From the NCBI GenBank assembly GCA_964443025.1, contig CAYUEL010000027.1:1-19227 (forward strand): a stretch of DNA of 19,227 bases, given 5' to 3'. Shown piece by piece: positions 1 through 8,229 of the stretch. Source of the stretch: JAJFKJ01 sp964443025. GTDB taxonomy: Bacteria; Pseudomonadota; Gammaproteobacteria; JABCZS01. The position numbers and the translations under genes were made by a program. Within the stretch, counting starts at the first letter, position 1, and every line of letters begins with the position of its first letter. The notes under the pieces are model-generated. The model was not told the DNA's origin, ran no database searches, and saw only the letters and a list, made by a program, of their open reading frames with translations.

Positions 1-126
1 AAACGCAACACACGTATTAATAAAATCGTTGCATTAACGTTACCTACGAATGCCTTAGTGCAAAAGTTAGAAGAAAAGTTGTCAGTGATTCTTGATAAAA
101 AACCAGTCATGAAGAATACGAATTAG
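1..126 (+). CDS. 3' end of an unrecognised protein (partial)
   Basis: Frame 1 is open from the first base and encodes 41 residues before a TAG at 124-126, so the gene begins outside the window. The visible piece is a basic, helical-looking tail and no domain can be recognised from it. Its last residues, LDKKPVMKNTN, closely resemble the last residues of the Sel1-repeat protein that ends at 9175 (LGKKPANKNTN). The two 36-base gene ends are identical at 30 positions. The genes may therefore be paralogues or share a C-terminal signal. The open frame and the matching tail make a real coding end likely, but its function is unknown. Confidence 0.6.
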   Translation, partial: KRNTRINKIVALTLPTNALVQKLEEKLSVILDKKPVMKNTN

Positions 127-197
127 GCAAGCATCTATAAGGTACCTTAATCCAGTCAATCAAATTATAAATCTGATTAGAAGTAGTAGAAATTTGT

Positions 198-227
198 TTG
201 ACTACCATGAAGCGTACACCCTATGAT
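198..227 (+). promoter_or_regulatory. Sigma70-type promoter for the ankyrin/HExxH/OTU gene
   Basis: A -35 box TTGACT (198-203) and a -10 box TATGAT (222-227) are separated by 18 bases; each matches the consensus at five of six positions. Transcription would start near 234, giving a leader of about 29 bases to the ATG at 263. This also argues against the in-frame ATG at 236, which would be almost leaderless. The rest of 127-262 shows nothing else recognisable. Confidence 0.55.
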
Positions 228-262
228 TCCAACTAATGCATCAATTACCCAGCGAGGTTAAT

Positions 263-3070
263 ATGACTGAACAACTACAATCAGCACTGATAGATGCGTG
301 TGAAAAAGGAGATTTAACAGCAGTTAAAGCTGCAATTACGCAAGGCGCACAACCGCATCTTCCCAATGCAAAGGGAAAACACCCTTTAGCTGCGGCAGTC
401 TGGGGAATGAATCCTGATGTTGTGCGATATTTATTAACACAAAACTGGCCTGAGCCACCGATGACTTGGGAAGCATGCCAAACGCATAATCGTAAATTTT
501 ATAAAGATGTTTTTATCGTTTCTCACCAAGAAATAGAAAATTTGGCAATAGAAAAAAATCTAACCATTGCAGGATATTATCAATTTGTAATGAAATTAGA
601 TACCTCACCATTTTTACGTGAAGCTCATTTCCAAGATTACAAAAAAGCTTATCCGAGCCTGGTAAAGCGAGTACCATCATGGGAAGTGTTTAAAGTATCG
701 CGTCAAGCGGAAGCTAGTAAATTGCCTCATGTATCAGTGTATGTAGCTCCTTATCAAACTCGGTCCGATCTCCCTGCAACTAAAAAAAATTTTGAAAACT
801 TCCAATCCAGTATTAAAAATCAAATATTAAAGGTTGCAGTGCCGCAACCACCAGCACCACAACCACAACCGCAACAACAACCTCAACCACCACGAGTGCC
901 TCAACCACCACAAGCGCCTCAACCACCACAAGCACTACTACCGGTCGTACCTGCAATACCCTTAATTGAAACGTTTAAAAATGCGGTTGATAAGGAAGAT
1001 TACGAAGCTGCAAAGATATGTTTGCAACGAGGTTTGCCTCTCAATTCAATGATTGAAGTCAATACTCAAGCGGGAAAAGAAAAACGGAGTCTTTTCAACT
1101 ATGCTTTTAGAAAAAATAATCCTGAGTGCGATCGCATTGCAGCATTTGTACTTTATTTTGATCAGCTCAAAGAAAAACCAGAGTTTGATCTGAATGAAAT
1201 AAGTCAGCTTAAAAAGGATGATAATGCCAAAGCAGGGCTTAGAAGAGTTCAAGATGCTTATGAGCATATTATCGAGTCTGAAGGTGCATTAAGCGCTGAA
1301 GTAACAGTGCCGAAGAGGCTGCTCCATGCGACATACGTATTAGAAAGTGATGTTGCTAGAAAAAAAGAAATTAAAAAGAAGTTTAAAGATTTTTACACTA
1401 GTTTGTACAGGCTGAATGATTTGCAATTATTATTGGCCATAGTGGCACTGGAAGCTTCGACTGTAGATGATTTTGCTAGCAAGAATTCTTCAGAAAATTT
1501 AACAGAACAACTGTGGAAAGCACAATTTAAAACTTTTGCTGATCCAAGGTTTAATTATATTGATAGGCTGTATTATATCGGGGATTATGATAATGTTTTG
1601 GGCCTGGTAGCAGGAACTTGTGTTTTCTTAGGCATTAAAGGTAATGCTGGGTATTCAGACGATGAAATATGCGCAACTATAATACATGAGTATACTCATT
1701 TTTTAGCATTAAAGATTTATAAAAATCAATCTAAACCTTATTTTTCTGACGATGATGAATCAAGACAATTGCTAGATACCATTTGTACAGAACTAAGGAA
1801 TGCTGGAGGGGTGTTTGACTTTCAAGATCGGTATGAACCGTCAAATTACCATTCTGAGCTTATTGCTCGCACTTCAGAATATTTATGGCTTATGTTTAGA
1901 ACAGAAGGCGACGAACAGAAGGCACGAGAGAAACTCAAAGCACTTTCTCCAAAACTGCATGATTTTTACTTTAATAAATTTATGAAAGATTGTGAAAAGT
2001 ATTATCAAGAGCGTTTAGGAAAGCATATTGAATGGCTGTTGAAACAAGAAGTTCAACAAAATGCACAAATAGCTAATAATCAAGTCGCCGCGCAAAAGCT
2101 TCAACTTGAATTAGAAGGTCTAAGAAAACAACCCAGGTTTGATGCAAAACGTATTCCAGAAATAGAAACGCAATTAAATAGTTTGAACTTAGATACCACT
2201 CTTAGAAAGAAATTACAAACACAAGTTAAAAAGCAAATTGAAACACAAGAAAAACCTCTGGGACGACCTTCTGTGAAGACAGATAAGAGCAAGCTGGAAC
2301 ATTTAGGAAAAGAACAACTAATAGCCATGGTATTGGCGAAAGAAGTCGAGAATAAAATGCTTGGAGCGAAAGCCGAACTTTTGCGCCAACTATCCCGCTC
2401 TTTAACCGTATCGTATTTGAATCAAACTGACTCGCCATTAAATATGGAAAATAGCGGTGAATTGAGAAAGCAAGCACAAGATTTTGGTTTTCAATGTCAA
2501 AATGTACCCGGTGATGGTAATTGCTTTTTTCATGCAGTATTAGATCAGCTGCAACGTGAGAATAAGTTACCACAAGATATTCAAACACACCATGATTTGC
2601 GTGCATTTGTGGTGAAATACATGATTGATAATATCAATAAATACAGCAGCTTTATTGAAAAAAATATCAATAAATTTATGGATGAAATGTCAACATCTGG
2701 AGAGTGGGTGGATAATGTTGTGATACAAGCCACCTCAGACGCATTAAATATGACCACTGTTATTATTCATAGCGATGGAACTGCTCCGCATATTATTAAA
2801 CAGCATAACAGCGTGAAAACGCTTTATCTAGGATACGAAGTAGGCTCGCATTATCAATCTTTAATTTTAGATCCAACTTTAATACCTGTTAGAAATATTC
2901 AAAACGATATTAAAACAACTACTGCAATCAACACGGGTTTTACGCAGGTAGGCCTGCTTGCTCGTCAGTGGGAGGAAAAGAGTGGAAATCAAGCGAAAGC
3001 AGCGGACTCATCTCACTCAAGCTCGAATAAGAACAAGAGCCAAACGCATTCGAAGACGAACAGCCACTAG
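263..3070 (+). CDS. Ankyrin / HExxH metalloprotease-like / OTU protease-like multidomain protein, putative effector
   Basis: This 935-residue protein probably acts on host proteins after secretion; that role is inferred. The ATG at 263 is preferred over the in-frame ATG at 236 because GAGG lies five bases upstream (254-257). Residues 1-65 look like two ankyrin repeats, about 192-232 form a Pro/Gln-rich linker, and another ankyrin-like segment follows. HEYTH at 475-479 is an HExxH zinc motif with candidate catalytic Glu476. Glu532, in a HSELIARTSEY segment, is a possible third ligand, a layout like gluzincins such as anthrax lethal factor. Residues about 578-712 are charged and coiled-coil-like. 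The C-terminal part is OTU-like: PGDGNCFFHAV carries Asp751 and Cys754, and SHYQSLI carries the candidate catalytic His863. The tail is rich in Ser, Asn, Lys and His. No signal peptide is visible. OTU enzymes usually cleave ubiquitin chains; the metalloprotease substrate cannot be guessed. Confidence 0.85.
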   Translation: MTEQLQSALIDACEKGDLTAVKAAITQGAQPHLPNAKGKHPLAAAVWGMNPDVVRYLLTQNWPEPPMTWEACQTHNRKFYKDVFIVSHQEIENLAIEKNLTIAGYYQFVMKLDTSPFLREAHFQDYKKAYPSLVKRVPSWEVFKVSRQAEASKLPHVSVYVAPYQTRSDLPATKKNFENFQSSIKNQILKVAVPQPPAPQPQPQQQPQPPRVPQPPQAPQPPQALLPVVPAIPLIETFKNAVDKEDYEAAKICLQRGLPLNSMIEVNTQAGKEKRSLFNYAFRKNNPECDRIAAFVLYFDQLKEKPEFDLNEISQLKKDDNAKAGLRRVQDAYEHIIESEGALSAEVTVPKRLLHATYVLESDVARKKEIKKKFKDFYTSLYRLNDLQLLLAIVALEASTVDDFASKNSSENLTEQLWKAQFKTFADPRFNYIDRLYYIGDYDNVLGLVAGTCVFLGIKGNAGYSDDEICATIIHEYTHFLALKIYKNQSKPYFSDDDESRQLLDTICTELRNAGGVFDFQDRYEPSNYHSELIARTSEYLWLMFRTEGDEQKAREKLKALSPKLHDFYFNKFMKDCEKYYQERLGKHIEWLLKQEVQQNAQIANNQVAAQKLQLELEGLRKQPRFDAKRIPEIETQLNSLNLDTTLRKKLQTQVKKQIETQEKPLGRPSVKTDKSKLEHLGKEQLIAMVLAKEVENKMLGAKAELLRQLSRSLTVSYLNQTDSPLNMENSGELRKQAQDFGFQCQNVPGDGNCFFHAVLDQLQRENKLPQDIQTHHDLRAFVVKYMIDNINKYSSFIEKNINKFMDEMSTSGEWVDNVVIQATSDALNMTTVIIHSDGTAPHIIKQHNSVKTLYLGYEVGSHYQSLILDPTLIPVRNIQNDIKTTTAINTGFTQVGLLARQWEEKSGNQAKAADSSHSSSNKNKSQTHSKTNSH
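881..934 (+). repeat. Three tandem 18-base units encoding a Pro/Gln linker
   Basis: Units 881-898, 899-916 and 917-934 are near-identical copies of an 18-base sequence starting CCTCAACCACCAC, each coding for a PQPPxx hexapeptide. They lie inside the linker between the ankyrin-like N-terminus and the protease part. Such in-frame units can expand or contract by slippage without breaking the gene. Confidence 0.75.
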
Positions 3071-3099
3071 CTAATTGTTCGTTTCCATTTGAAAACTTT

Positions 3100-3121
3100 A
3101 ATCAATTGTTTTGGATTGATT
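3100..3121. promoter_or_regulatory. AT-rich inverted repeat upstream of the second ankyrin gene
   Basis: AATCAAT (3100-3106) and ATTGATT (3115-3121) are perfect 7-base arms around an 8-base loop, ending ten bases before the ATG at 3132. There is no GC-rich stem or U-tract, so it is unlikely to be an intrinsic terminator. It could be a protein-binding site or a hairpin affecting translation, or chance in AT-rich DNA. Confidence 0.25.
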
Positions 3122-3131
3122 GTGAAGATAT

Positions 3132-5480
3132 ATGTACCCATTTAACCTATCTCCTATATTAGAAGCTGCGCGAACAGGCGACCAGGCTGCTCTAGAAAAA
3201 GAGGCAGCTAAGGGCGTTAAGCTAAACTCAATTAAAGAAACAATAAACGAGAGATCATTCACTATCTTACATGCCGCAGCATTAGGTGGTCAAAGAGCAA
3301 TCATTGAATGGCTGGTCAAAACTCAAAAAATTAATATGTTAGTTAAAAATAACAAAGGTGAAAGCATATTGCATATAGCTGCTCTAGGGGGCCAAGTAGA
3401 GTTGGCGAAGTGGTTGCTCACACAAGATGACTTTTCTTTAATAGACACTAATGATAACGGCGAGAACTTATTCCATTTAGCGGCGGAAGGTAATGAGTAC
3501 GACTTTATAGTGTGGCTAACCAAACAACCGGTCCCGAAACCGACGGGTTGGAGAAAATGGATAGATGATAAAACTGATTTTTCTCTGAACACAAAAGATT
3601 TCTGGGGCCGCACGCCTATGCATATAGCTGCGAAAAAAGGGTATCAACCGTTGTTAGAATTATTATTTGAGCTCGCACTATCACCTTACGCTTACTATGG
3701 TAGAGATCGGGCGGGAAGAAATGTACTGCATCATGCAGCTTGGGGCGGGCATCTGGCATTGATAAAAACATCAAATGAAAAATATAATTTTGCTTTAGAT
3801 GATAAAGATTATTTTGGCGAAAATATATTGCATTATGCAGCAAGGGGGGGTCATCAACCCATAATAGAATGGTTAATTACAACCCACGATTTTGATTTGC
3901 ATGAAAAGACCGGGCCCTACATAGATGAACGCGGCTATAAAGCTGGTAATGGACCACCTGACAAAGCTGTTTCCCTGTCTGATGTTGAAGCATTAAGCGT
4001 AGTTGATTTTGCAGCAAAAAATAAGCACATATCACTTATTTCTTGGTTTGCAACGCAAGGTATGTATGTAATGAATAATATTACAACCATGGAGATATTT
4101 ATTAAAGATAAAGTAGTATTAATCTCAAATAAAGAACATGATGAAATAGTATCACATTACAAAGTATTTGAAGAAAATAAAAAAGTTTTAAAACGTGCAG
4201 AAAAGCTAATTGCAGGGGCAGAGGTTTTTAAATCGGAAAAATTCAAAACAGCTTACGCTGCGCTTGAGACCGATCAATTTACACACGAACATCGCTTATT
4301 GTTATTGAGCTTTGCAAGGCCTGTACAAATGTTATTAGATTATAAAACAAAAAATAGCTTGCATGATTTACGTTTTATTGCATTTCACCATAAGAAGCGA
4401 TGCGATGCAATTGCAAAAACCATGTGTGAAGTGCAGCCACTGGCTAAAGAAATATTACAAAATCCTAATATTATTCATAACTGGGTGCGCATTCGCATTT
4501 GGAATTCGGGATATTATGATGCATCCAGTTCATCATCTTCTTCTGCACCACAGTATGTGACACAAGGTGCAGTAGGTTTAGCTTTTTTAGCTCTTCGGAA
4601 TAGGTTACCGTCGTTCTCCCAACCAGGACTCCCTTCCTCCAATAGCAATGTAGGGCATGTTTCTATAGAAACGGCACAAGGTTACATGAGCTTTTGGCCT
4701 GCAGAAGGCCCAGGAGGTAAAAATATCCATGACCTTACTCGCGGCTATCAGGCCACGATGCATAATTTGGTACAAGATGAGCAAGCTGAAGGGCCTCAGG
4801 GTGGGGACTGTAATAAATTTGATAAAAATAAATCGCTTCGCCCGCCAGATAAGACGTTCACTTTATATACATTGGATGCACAGCGCATCAATGAGTATTG
4901 CCAAGAAATGTGTGGAAAGATTGCTGATAATACTCTGCAGTTTTCATTGTTTGGTGCAAAAAATACCAAAGTAAATGGGTCTGGACGTCAGCGGTTATTG
5001 AATTGTGTGACGTTGTCTTATAATCTCTTATTGAGCGGTGGTTTAGAAGGATTAATTCCTCGCCCCGAATCCACGTACCCGGTGAACCAAATTTTAGACC
5101 CCTATTGGATGGAGTGTTTAATGCAACGTGCAGAGCTAGAGGAAGATAAGCGTACTCATAGAGGTGCCCACTGTGTTCCCGTTGAAAACCTAAATGTTGC
5201 GCCTTTTAGTCATCCAGAATTATCGCCCTGTAGTATTGCAGATGATATATATAAAGTTAAGCAAACTTATGCTGCAGAGGGTATATTGTTGGAAGTCAAT
5301 GATGAATTGGCATTAATCGTTGAGGATGATAGCACGCAAACTAAAACGTTCTTAACACAACCTGGCCAAAAAATTGTATTGCCCAATGCCACTGTTCAAA
5401 GTTACCTTGAAGCATTACCTAAACGCCACGTTCATTCACTGATTCCTGGCAAGAAAAAAGGGCAGTCTAGTAATTTTTAA
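3132..5480 (+). CDS. Ankyrin-repeat protein with C-terminal GHVS/NC papain-like domain, putative effector
   Basis: This 782-residue protein starts at ATG 3132; only a weak GAAG precedes it. Residues 6-260 hold about seven ankyrin repeats, with cores such as TILHAAALGG, SILHIAALGG, TPMHIAAKKG and NILHYAARGG, so this half is probably a protein-binding scaffold. Residues about 330-445 are helical. From Trp451 (NWVRIRIWNSGYY) to beyond Cys625 it is clearly related to the next gene product. Shared elements are the WVRxRIW strand, GHVSIETAQGYMSFWP with His509, and NCVT with Cys625. The order His then Cys suggests a circularly permuted papain-like fold (NlpC/P60 or LRAT type), possibly a peptidase, amidase or acyltransferase; this is inference. 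A Ser run at about 464-470 interrupts the domain. The C-terminus is basic (PGKKKGQSSNF). No signal peptide or membrane segment is seen. It is probably co-transcribed with the paralogue 29 bases downstream. Confidence 0.82.
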   Translation: MYPFNLSPILEAARTGDQAALEKEAAKGVKLNSIKETINERSFTILHAAALGGQRAIIEWLVKTQKINMLVKNNKGESILHIAALGGQVELAKWLLTQDDFSLIDTNDNGENLFHLAAEGNEYDFIVWLTKQPVPKPTGWRKWIDDKTDFSLNTKDFWGRTPMHIAAKKGYQPLLELLFELALSPYAYYGRDRAGRNVLHHAAWGGHLALIKTSNEKYNFALDDKDYFGENILHYAARGGHQPIIEWLITTHDFDLHEKTGPYIDERGYKAGNGPPDKAVSLSDVEALSVVDFAAKNKHISLISWFATQGMYVMNNITTMEIFIKDKVVLISNKEHDEIVSHYKVFEENKKVLKRAEKLIAGAEVFKSEKFKTAYAALETDQFTHEHRLLLLSFARPVQMLLDYKTKNSLHDLRFIAFHHKKRCDAIAKTMCEVQPLAKEILQNPNIIHNWVRIRIWNSGYYDASSSSSSSAPQYVTQGAVGLAFLALRNRLPSFSQPGLPSSNSNVGHVSIETAQGYMSFWPAEGPGGKNIHDLTRGYQATMHNLVQDEQAEGPQGGDCNKFDKNKSLRPPDKTFTLYTLDAQRINEYCQEMCGKIADNTLQFSLFGAKNTKVNGSGRQRLLNCVTLSYNLLLSGGLEGLIPRPESTYPVNQILDPYWMECLMQRAELEEDKRTHRGAHCVPVENLNVAPFSHPELSPCSIADDIYKVKQTYAAEGILLEVNDELALIVEDDSTQTKTFLTQPGQKIVLPNATVQSYLEALPKRHVHSLIPGKKKGQSSNF

Positions 5481-5509
5481 TTGTGCACTATTTTATCGGG
5501 AGAAACGTT

Positions 5510-6688
5510 ATGCTGGCTAAGACCATTAACACTTACGACGACATACTCGCACAGATGGAATGTTGGGATAAATCTTACCAGCAGGTGTATGACTTGTACC
5601 AAACCTTGGAGCGTGATGATATTCGATTGAGCCAAAGCTTTTTAGGGGTATTGATGGCAAAGCTGCATGCGTTGCTGGAGCTAACCCAACGTATTGCCGA
5701 TAGTGTAGGTACATTGGATAGCTCATTACAAGCGACATTTGATAAGCGGTTAACGACGATTAAACAAAACGCGTTAGCTTTGCACAACAGTACAACCCGG
5801 CATCCCAAAATTAAACATCATTGGGTGCGATTGCGTATTTGGTATTCTGGGCATTATGCGGGAACTTCTTTTATTCCGGGTAACATTTTGCATGCTGCAG
5901 CCCGCGATATGGTAGCCGACACGGGTAATTATGGTCATGTATCGTTAGAAACGGCTAAGGGCTACCTGAGCTTATGGCCACAGGATAGACCTTCAGGATT
6001 TCGTCAAGGTATTCGACGGTATATGAATAGCCTTTATGAAGATTTATGTGATGAGGGGCCCGATTCAGATGGAGAAAACAATGGGCAGCGACGTCTTCGG
6101 GAGCCGGAAGTCGTCATTGATTTATTTAGTTTAGAAGTTGAAAAAATCAATGATTATTGTCTTGATTACGTACGAGACATCACGCATTATGCGCTGCTAC
6201 CCAAGAAAAAAACTTCTGATAATAAGCCTTGTGATAATTGCACCACCGTTTGTTTAAAGGCACTGCAAGCGGGTGGAATAGATGCTTTGTTTGCAAGCGG
6301 GGATTTACTTCAAGTTGTTTTGCAATCTCCTGCACCGAATAGCTTTGCACGCTACCTAGAATCCGCTCAAACGCAAGAGCATCAGCTTTTTGGACGTGCT
6401 TTAAGTACATTAACTGTACCCACCGTTGCAAATGTGACGCAGGATAATCCGGCTCGTTTCAAAGCTTCTAATTTACCTTTGGTGGTTACACAAGCGTTCA
6501 TTCCACGCTTTGGAAACAATGTTTCATTAGCCATCGGAGATAAGTTATTATTAGATGATATACGCGATAATAATTGGCTTGTATGTAAGAAAGGCGATCT
6601 CCACCTTTTAGTGCCTCGCGATTGTGTTAAGGTTGATAATAATACCCTGCAGGCATCTGCTTCCACTATGTCGTATAAACCAAAATAA
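5510..6688 (+). CDS. Paralogue of the GHVS/NC domain protein, with possible SH3-like C-terminus
   Basis: The preferred start is ATG 5510, with GGGAGA at 5498-5503 and a six-base spacer. The in-frame GTG at 5483 has no ribosome binding site. The 392-residue product has a helical N-terminus (1-100) and then the domain shared with the preceding ankyrin protein: HHWVRLRIWYSGHY (Trp105), GHVSLETAKGYLSLWP (His143) and CDNCTTVCLKAL (Cys244). These are the presumed His and Cys of a permuted papain-like active site. The domain is shorter here, about 140 residues from Trp to Cys against 175 in the neighbour, and there are no ankyrin repeats. Residues about 325-375, with VSLAIGDKLLL, Trp356 and LLVPRDCVKV, follow the strand pattern of a bacterial SH3-like domain. 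The gene probably arose by duplication followed by gain or loss of the ankyrin half. Its substrate is unknown. Confidence 0.8.
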   Translation: MLAKTINTYDDILAQMECWDKSYQQVYDLYQTLERDDIRLSQSFLGVLMAKLHALLELTQRIADSVGTLDSSLQATFDKRLTTIKQNALALHNSTTRHPKIKHHWVRLRIWYSGHYAGTSFIPGNILHAAARDMVADTGNYGHVSLETAKGYLSLWPQDRPSGFRQGIRRYMNSLYEDLCDEGPDSDGENNGQRRLREPEVVIDLFSLEVEKINDYCLDYVRDITHYALLPKKKTSDNKPCDNCTTVCLKALQAGGIDALFASGDLLQVVLQSPAPNSFARYLESAQTQEHQLFGRALSTLTVPTVANVTQDNPARFKASNLPLVVTQAFIPRFGNNVSLAIGDKLLLDDIRDNNWLVCKKGDLHLLVPRDCVKVDNNTLQASASTMSYKPK

Positions 6689-6718
6689 ACCCATTCTATA
6701 AAATTTAGTTAACTCATG

Positions 6719-6748
6719 TTGACAGCCTCATTCTATTAATAGTAAAAT
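6719..6748 (+). promoter_or_regulatory. Strong sigma70-type promoter for the RAP-like gene
   Basis: A perfect TTGACA (6719-6724) is followed after 18 bases by TAAAAT (6743-6748), which matches the consensus at five of six positions. Transcription would begin near 6755. It separates the RAP-like gene from the two upstream paralogues and favours a start later than the ATG at 6765. Confidence 0.6.
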
Positions 6749-6800
6749 GACTTACTAATCATTAATGCAACGCTCAAAAAGGACTTATGTTGGGGTTGGG

Positions 6801-8225
6801 ATGGATATGACGGTAAGCACTGAGCAACAAAATAACCTAGAAAAAGCATTAAGTTGCGATCCGGAAACCACATCGAGAGATGTTCTGCGCCCTTTGGAGC
6901 GTGCGACTCTGGAAGAGTTTTCTAATGCAATGACGCGGTTGCTTGAAAAGACTCCCCCACAAGAAAGGCAGCAGTTAGCCGATAGATTCCTTGAAAAAAT
7001 TCGTTATATTCCAACAACTCATCATGTTGAAAAATATATTACTGCTTGTGCAAAAGCCTTTGAGACATATCCTTTGCTATTTATTAATGCAGTAAGAATG
7101 ATTAGAAAAGGCGAATTGCTGAATCCTGTTATCCCCGCTAGAGCAATGGTTATTGCTGAAAATATATTGTTTTTTTACAATAAAAACATTGAAAGCACCG
7201 CAAAAGAAATCGGTTTATCTGCATCCGAATTTATCCAGGATTATATTTGCGTTTCAAATATAACAGTTGAAAAACACGCTGATAAATGTATGTTTATTTT
7301 AATGAGCTTGGGTTCGGTCATTAGTGAAAAACAATTTTTATTTCCTAATGTAGCTGCAGATATATTTCGTAAATTATCATTATTTGAAATGGATGTTAAC
7401 AAAAGTGGTGAATACAAAAATATTATTAATAATATTTTTAGATGTGTCCAAGGGTTCAATATTAATTCACCAGGAAAAGAGTCATCCCTAAAACAAATTT
7501 CATATTATTTGTATTGGTTACGGGTTTTCTATTTAAGAAATCAAGATAAAATTAATTATGAAATGAATCAAGATGTTAAATTCCATGCGCGAGCATTATG
7601 TGGGATGCTTGAGCAATGTATTGAAGTCAGTGTAAACTTTAGTAAATCAGCCATTAACCAGTTGAGATTGGGTGTTTTGCATTTAGGAAATCATGTTGAC
7701 ATAGGCGATAAATTAAAGACATTTCTTAATGATACTACGGTCAGAGATGTGAAACAAACCATACAGAGCGATCTTGAAAAAGATGTTAAGAAAAAATTGG
7801 ATAATTTAATAAAAGTATTAAATGAAAAAAATAAAGATATCAATATATCAATTGAAAATAATGTTAATAGAAGTGAATTTGAGCTAGATTTTTGTGTGGC
7901 AATAAAATCCGATACGAAAAAAATAGAAATTAATATAGAGGTTGATACGGTAGTTTTTCACGGATCGCCTGATGCGATTGCAAAAAACATTGCGCGTGAT
8001 ATTAACTTGAGAGAGCGAGGAATACAAGTAATTCGCCTAGTTGTTCAAAGTGACCATGGCGAAAGAGGAAATTATTCCGAGATGGTCGATAAATTAACGT
8101 CCCATATTGAAACATTTAAATCACTTCAAGGAACAGAGTCTCGTTTATTGTCATATTTATACAAACCTCAAAAAACAGAGAAAGAAGATATGGGTTATAG
8201 ACCCCTTTCCTATACCTCAAAATAA
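6801..8225 (+). CDS. Helical protein with C-terminal RAP/PD-(D/E)XK-like domain
   Basis: This is a 474-residue protein if translated from ATG 6801. GGGGT at 6792-6796 can act as a wobble-paired ribosome binding site for 6801 or 6807. An in-frame ATG at 6765 has no such site and lies only about ten bases after the predicted transcription start. Residues 1-330 are predominantly helical with no recognisable domain. About 365-445 resemble the RAP fold, a relative of PD-(D/E)XK nucleases found in RNA-binding proteins such as the FASTK family. IEINIEVDTVVFHG (Glu380, Asp382) gives the core strand and acidic pair, and IARDINLRERGIQVIRLVV matches the typical K/R-x-x-L-x-x-x-G-x-x-V-x-x-I helix-strand. 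RNA binding or nucleic-acid cleavage is possible. The gene is notably AT-rich compared with the housekeeping genes. The domain call comes from pattern alone and the rest is unrecognised. Confidence 0.72.
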   Translation: MDMTVSTEQQNNLEKALSCDPETTSRDVLRPLERATLEEFSNAMTRLLEKTPPQERQQLADRFLEKIRYIPTTHHVEKYITACAKAFETYPLLFINAVRMIRKGELLNPVIPARAMVIAENILFFYNKNIESTAKEIGLSASEFIQDYICVSNITVEKHADKCMFILMSLGSVISEKQFLFPNVAADIFRKLSLFEMDVNKSGEYKNIINNIFRCVQGFNINSPGKESSLKQISYYLYWLRVFYLRNQDKINYEMNQDVKFHARALCGMLEQCIEVSVNFSKSAINQLRLGVLHLGNHVDIGDKLKTFLNDTTVRDVKQTIQSDLEKDVKKKLDNLIKVLNEKNKDINISIENNVNRSEFELDFCVAIKSDTKKIEINIEVDTVVFHGSPDAIAKNIARDINLRERGIQVIRLVVQSDHGERGNYSEMVDKLTSHIETFKSLQGTESRLLSYLYKPQKTEKEDMGYRPLSYTSK

Positions 8226-8229
8226 CCTA

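Noticed and set aside
141..165. PmrA-type regulatory box upstream of the first effector-like gene, suggested by CTTAAT.
   Set aside because: Only one half-site is present; the expected second copy at fixed spacing is absent.
3100..3121. Hairpin after the first large gene as a rho-independent terminator.
   Set aside because: The stem is AT-only apart from one pair, the loop is long, and no U-tract follows.
6787..6810. Seven-codon frame (MLGLGWI) after AAAAAGGA, whose TGA overlaps the ATG at 6807, as a translational-coupling leader peptide.
   Set aside because: The gap from the purine-rich stretch to this ATG is only three bases and so short a frame is expected by chance.
6671..8225. Shared SYxxK C-termini of the GHVS/NC paralogue and the RAP-like gene as another common secretion tail.
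   Set aside because: Only three residues match and the resemblance is within chance for AT-rich gene ends.
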